Positions 60,735 to 64,000 of a stretch of DNA of 64,000 bases are shown piece by piece. The position numbers and the translations under genes were made by a program. The stretch is from an uncultured Acidobacteriia bacterium (lineage in GTDB: Bacteria; Acidobacteriota; Terriglobia; Bryobacterales; Bryobacteraceae): positions 372,001-436,000 of the forward strand of contig CAINNJ010000004.1 of assembly GCA_903851195.1 (NCBI GenBank), given 5' to 3'. Position 1 is the first letter of the stretch. Every line of letters begins with the position of its first letter. Under the pieces are notes generated by a model. The model ran no database searches. It saw nothing but the letters and a program-made list of their open reading frames with translations, and had not been told where the DNA came from.

Positions 60735-63566
60735 ATGCGCTTTCGCGTTTTCGTACCTCTCTTCACGGCTGTTCTCCTTTCTGTTTCTGTTTCGGCCCAG
60801 ACTCTGCCACCCGGGGTGGAAAAGCTGTCTTCGGCCGGCGGCATCACGGAATATGCGTTTCCGAACGGGCTGCGGGTGCTGCTGTATCCGAATCCGGCCA
60901 ATCCGAAGATCACGGTGAACGTGACCTATCTGGTGGGTTCCCGCCATGAGGGTTACGGCGAAACCGGCATGGCCCACTTGCTGGAACATCTCGACTTCAT
61001 CGAGACGACCAATGGCCGGCAGATCAAGAACGAGATTGTGGGACGCGGGGCGGCGTGGAACGGCACTACTTCGTTCGACCGGACCAACTACTACGAGACG
61101 GTGCCGGCATCCGACGAGAATCTGAACTGGGCTCTGGGACTGGAAGCGGACCGGATGGTGAACGTGAAGTTCACGAAACAGATTCTCGACACCGAGATGA
61201 CGGTGGTGCGGAACGAGTTCGAGCGGGGCGAGAACAGTCCGCAGAGCATTCTGCGGGAGCGCGTGGAGGCAACCGCGTATCTGTGGCACAACTACGGGAA
61301 ATCGACAATCGGGTCCAAAGACGATCTGGAGAAGGTGCCGGTGGAGCGGCTGGCCGCGTTTTACAAGAAGTTTTATCAGCCGGACAACGCGGTGCTGGTG
61401 CTGACCGGGCGGCTGGATGAGGCGAAGACGCTGCAGGCTGTCGCGAACACGATGGGCCGGATTCCGCGGCCGACGCGGAAGCTGGATCAGACCTATACGG
61501 TGGAACCGACGCAGGACGGGGAGCGGTTCGTGGAACTGCGCCGGGTGGGCGAGGGCAAGGACGTGATTATCGCGTATCACGGCCCCGCGGCGGGACATCC
61601 GGATTCGGCGGCGCTGCAGGTGCTGGCGGGGATTATGAGCGGCGGCGGGGGTGGCCGGGGCGGTCGCGGCGGGGGCGGCGGAGAAGGGCGGCTGCAGAAG
61701 GCGCTCGTCGATACGAAGATTGCGGACTCGGCCGGCATGTCATTCCGGAGCCTGCACGACCCCGGGCTGGTGATGCTGAACGCGAATCTGAACAAAGACC
61801 AGTCGCCGGACGAGGCGCGGAAGGCGCTGATTGCGGCGCTCGAAGGGATTATCGCGAATCCTCCGAGTAAGGAAGAGACGGAGCGGGTGACGACCGGGCT
61901 GCTGCGGAATCTGGAGACCAGCCTGTCGGATCCGCAGGCGATCGCAACGGGGGCGCTGAACGAGGCGATTGCGCAGGGCGACTGGCGGCTGATGTTCCTG
62001 CAGCATGACCGGCTGAAGGACGTAAGTCCGATGGATGTGGTGCGGGTGGCGAAGACGTATCTGAAGGCTTCCAACCGGACGGTGGGTTATTACATCCCCG
62101 ACGCGGCGCCGGACCGGACGGTGGTGCCGCCGACGCCGGATCTGAATTCGCTGCTGAAGAATTACAAGAGCTCCGTGGTGATTTCGCATGCGGAGGTGTT
62201 CGATCCCTCGCCGGCGAATGTGGAGAGCCGGGTGGTGCGGTCGAAGCTGGCGAACGGGATGAAGGTGGTGATGCTGCCGAAGAAGACGGAGGCCGAGATG
62301 GTTTCGGCGACGATCGAGCTGCGGTTCGGCGACGCGGCGTCGCTGGCGGGCAAGAGCAGCGTGGCTTCGGTGGCCGGTTCGCTGCTGAGCAGCGGCACGA
62401 AGACGAAGAGCCGGGAGCAACTGGCGGATGAGATGCGCCGGCTGAATGCGCGCATCCAGGTGAGCGGCGGAGGCGGCGGTTTCGGCGGGGGACGTGGCGG
62501 GGGCGGTCGTGGCGGCGCGGCGGGCAGCGCGGGGGTGTCGGGCGCGAGTGCGAGTATTACGGTTCCGGCCGGGAATTTCGTGGCGGCGATGCGGCTTGCG
62601 GTGGAGATGCTGCGGGAACCGGCTTATGCGCCGGCGGAGTTCGACCGGGTGCTGCAGCCGAGGCTGAAGGCGCTGGAGAATGCGCAGACGGAGCCGGTGC
62701 AACTGGCGGCGGAGACGCTGGCGCGGAAGCTGAGTCCGTGGAGCAAGGGCGATGTGCTGTATAACGCGCCCCGGGAAGAACAGCTGGCGGAGATGAAGAA
62801 GGTCACGCTGGAGGATGTGAAGAAGTTCCACGATCAGTTTTATGGCGCGAATTTCGGGGTGTTCGCGGTGGTGGGGCCGGTGGATCCGAATATGGTAAAG
62901 GCGACCGCGGCGGAACTGCTGGGTTCGTGGAATACCAGCATGCCGTATAAGCCGATTATTGCCGCCTATAAGAATGTGGCGGCTTCCAATCTGAAGATCG
63001 AGACGCCGGATAAGGCGAATGCGCAGTTCGAGGCCGGGGTGCGGGTGCAGCTATCGGAGAATGATCCGGATTATCCGGCGATGGTGCTGGCGGGTTACCT
63101 GTTCGGCGGCCCGATTACTTCGCATGTTTCGGACCGGATCCGCAACCGGGAGGGTTTGAGCTACGGGGCGAATGCGCGTCTGGCGGTGCCGCAGGAGGGG
63201 GATTCGTCGCTGCTTTCGGGGACGGTGAGTCTGAATCCGGTGAACGGGCCGAAGGTGGAGTTCAGTTTCACGGATGAACTGGCGCGGACGCTGAAGGACG
63301 GGTTTACGGCGAAGGAAGTGGCGGAGGCGAAGAAGGCGTTTCTGGATTCGCGGCTGGTTTCGCGGTCGCAGGACGGGGCGTTGCTGGCGCTGCTGGCTTC
63401 GCATGAGATGTACGACCGGACGATGAAGTGGGACGAACAGCTGGAGAAGCGGATTGAGGGGCTGACTCCGGAGCAGATCAGCGCGGCGTTCCGGAAACAT
63501 GTGGATGCGGGGTCGCTTTCGATTGTGAAGGCGGGGGATTTTAAGGCGGCCGGGGTTTATCAGTAG
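60735..63566 (+). CDS. Secreted M16-family zinc metalloprotease (insulinase/pitrilysin type)
   Basis: ATG 60735 gives 943 residues with a signal peptide (RFRVFVPLFTAVLLSVSVSAQ). It has two M16 halves. The first has the inverted zinc motif His81-x-x-Glu84-His85 in GMAHLLEHLDF and a later glutamate in VVRNEFERGENSP. The second (from about 500) is a non-catalytic clam-shell partner, where the zinc motif is missing. Two unusual Gly/Arg-rich loops (about 300-312 and 577-595) sit inside the halves. Length fits the fused two-domain M16 class. It should degrade short peptides in the periplasm. It starts 74 bp from the divergent DUF362 gene. Confidence 0.93.
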   Translation: MRFRVFVPLFTAVLLSVSVSAQTLPPGVEKLSSAGGITEYAFPNGLRVLLYPNPANPKITVNVTYLVGSRHEGYGETGMAHLLEHLDFIETTNGRQIKNEIVGRGAAWNGTTSFDRTNYYETVPASDENLNWALGLEADRMVNVKFTKQILDTEMTVVRNEFERGENSPQSILRERVEATAYLWHNYGKSTIGSKDDLEKVPVERLAAFYKKFYQPDNAVLVLTGRLDEAKTLQAVANTMGRIPRPTRKLDQTYTVEPTQDGERFVELRRVGEGKDVIIAYHGPAAGHPDSAALQVLAGIMSGGGGGRGGRGGGGGEGRLQKALVDTKIADSAGMSFRSLHDPGLVMLNANLNKDQSPDEARKALIAALEGIIANPPSKEETERVTTGLLRNLETSLSDPQAIATGALNEAIAQGDWRLMFLQHDRLKDVSPMDVVRVAKTYLKASNRTVGYYIPDAAPDRTVVPPTPDLNSLLKNYKSSVVISHAEVFDPSPANVESRVVRSKLANGMKVVMLPKKTEAEMVSATIELRFGDAASLAGKSSVASVAGSLLSSGTKTKSREQLADEMRRLNARIQVSGGGGGFGGGRGGGGRGGAAGSAGVSGASASITVPAGNFVAAMRLAVEMLREPAYAPAEFDRVLQPRLKALENAQTEPVQLAAETLARKLSPWSKGDVLYNAPREEQLAEMKKVTLEDVKKFHDQFYGANFGVFAVVGPVDPNMVKATAAELLGSWNTSMPYKPIIAAYKNVAASNLKIETPDKANAQFEAGVRVQLSENDPDYPAMVLAGYLFGGPITSHVSDRIRNREGLSYGANARLAVPQEGDSSLLSGTVSLNPVNGPKVEFSFTDELARTLKDGFTAKEVAEAKKAFLDSRLVSRSQDGALLALLASHEMYDRTMKWDEQLEKRIEGLTPEQISAAFRKHVDAGSLSIVKAGDFKAAGVYQ

Positions 63567-63811
63567 GGGCTTTCGGAGGGCGCCGGGGCGCAGGTGTGGC
63601 GCGGCGTTGGATTCGGATTTCAAGGAGCGGGCGGCCGGGGACTTTTTGGGTACGGCCTGATTCCCCGACCGTGGAATCGGGTGCGAGTGTGGTGCAGATT
63701 GTTCATCTGCCCGCGGGTTGGTCACAGGAGATGTTGGCGGGTTTCCAACCCGCCGCAGGATTCCATCCTGCCCTACATCGAGAGAATTGATTGATGACGC
63801 TGGGTTGACGA
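63567..63811. other. Intergenic region after the M16 gene
   Basis: This 245-bp gap holds a G-rich stretch, a GATTCC/GGAATC hairpin (63660-63677), and the palindrome cluster described next. An open frame on the + strand translates the palindromes (NPPQDSILPY) and looks spurious. Confidence 0.45.
63694..63771. repeat. Palindromic (REP-like) repeat cluster
   Basis: Three back-to-back hairpins: GCAGAT/ATCTGC (63694-63710), GGCGGGTT-TCC-AACCCGCC (63736-63754) and GCAGGAT-TCC-ATCCTGC (63755-63771). The last two share the TCC loop and are adjacent. The minus strand reads GTAGGGCAGGAT and resembles dispersed hairpin repeats of Solibacter-like genomes (from memory). Only one copy is seen in this window. 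Confidence 0.7.
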
Positions 63812-64000
63812 TCAGGCCGCGGCGGCGAAGTGGAGTTCGGCCGCCGCGGTTTGGGCGTTTTCGGGTGTTTGGGTTGGTTTTGTTTCGGGCTCGGCGTTTG
63901 CCGGGTCGTAGCGTTTGGTGAGTTTGGCGATGTCGAGGGGCGGGAAGGCGGCCAGGGCGGCGAGGTGGACCGCGTTGTTCTGTTTGATCTGGTCGATTTT
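63812..64000 (-). CDS. C-terminal end of an unidentified protein, cut by window edge
   Basis: The minus strand is open from 64000 to TGA 63812, giving 62 residues: IDQIKQNNAVHLAALAAFPP, then LDIAKLTKRYDPAN and a Pro/Thr/Ala-rich tail ending LHFAAAA. The first part looks like a small amphipathic helix, the rest disordered. Not enough is visible to name the family. Confidence 0.5.
   Translation of the reverse strand, partial: KIDQIKQNNAVHLAALAAFPPLDIAKLTKRYDPANAEPETKPTQTPENAQTAAAELHFAAAA

Noticed and set aside
63594-63794. 66-codon + frame across the palindromic repeats
   Set aside because: Its sequence simply translates the hairpins and lacks a ribosome site.

Overview
The window looks like a chromosomal stretch of a GC-rich acidobacterium of the Solibacter/Bryobacter type (Bryobacteraceae). 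The evidence is the family mix. A secreted subtilase ends in the C-terminal domain described from Solibacter (TIGR03437 type). There is an Oar-like TonB receptor with a carboxypeptidase-like N-terminus, a DUF1501 plus planctomycete-type cytochrome (DUF1549/DUF1553) pair, a PEP-CTERM protein, and secreted GH42, M48, M16 and DUF362 proteins. No phage, integrase, insertion sequence or CRISPR array was seen. Gene order is chromosomal housekeeping mixed with secreted hydrolases.

Layout. 1-11 kb is an exopolysaccharide locus with divergent arms. Leftward are a response regulator, a SpoIIE-type phosphatase fused to an RsbW-like kinase, a STAS protein and a GT4 glycosyltransferase cut by the window edge. 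Rightward are a canonical phosphoglycosyl transferase, two fusion proteins that each carry a degenerate copy of the same transferase fold, and a large hybrid histidine kinase, all joined by 4-nt start/stop overlaps or short gaps. 11.2-13.8 kb is a secreted FN3 protein. 13.9-15.6 kb is motAB. 15.6-29.7 kb holds exported or degradative proteins (NHL, serine hydrolase, GH42, M48, DUF1501, PSCyt), then a deletion-scarred pseudogene, a PEP-CTERM gene with an in-frame amber codon, a 2-hydroxyacid dehydrogenase with a signal peptide, fasciclin, and an SDR/MarR pair. 29.8-30.1 kb is a self-contained small transcription unit with a 15-nt match to the 16S 3' end. 30.1-37.3 kb holds rpmE, an ECF sigma/anti-sigma/Spy-like operon, a sensor kinase, a thioredoxin-fold protein, a DUF697-like protein, a FliA-type sigma factor and tRNA-Ala(CGC). 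37.3-44.4 kb holds a methyltransferase, tatC and tatA, dprA and topA. 44.7-49.7 kb holds a molybdopterin-binding protein, a HAD phosphatase, a DASS transporter, a TPR-like protein and a type III polyketide synthase. 49.8-64 kb holds the TonB receptor, a possible JAB/TonB protein, a frameshifted subtilase, gamma-glutamyltransferase, DUF362, M16 protease, a palindromic repeat cluster and the end of an unknown gene.

The items most worth a second look are the trio of phosphoglycosyl-transferase-fold proteins (3955-7623), the promoter/SD/micro-ORF/structured RNA/hairpin unit at 29790-30063, and three nearby signs of gene decay or programmed recoding: the amber codon in the PEP-CTERM gene, a 766-bp deletion at a 6-bp microhomology, and a G6 frameshift in the subtilase. 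GC skew on the + strand also appears to change sign between about 50 and 58 kb.
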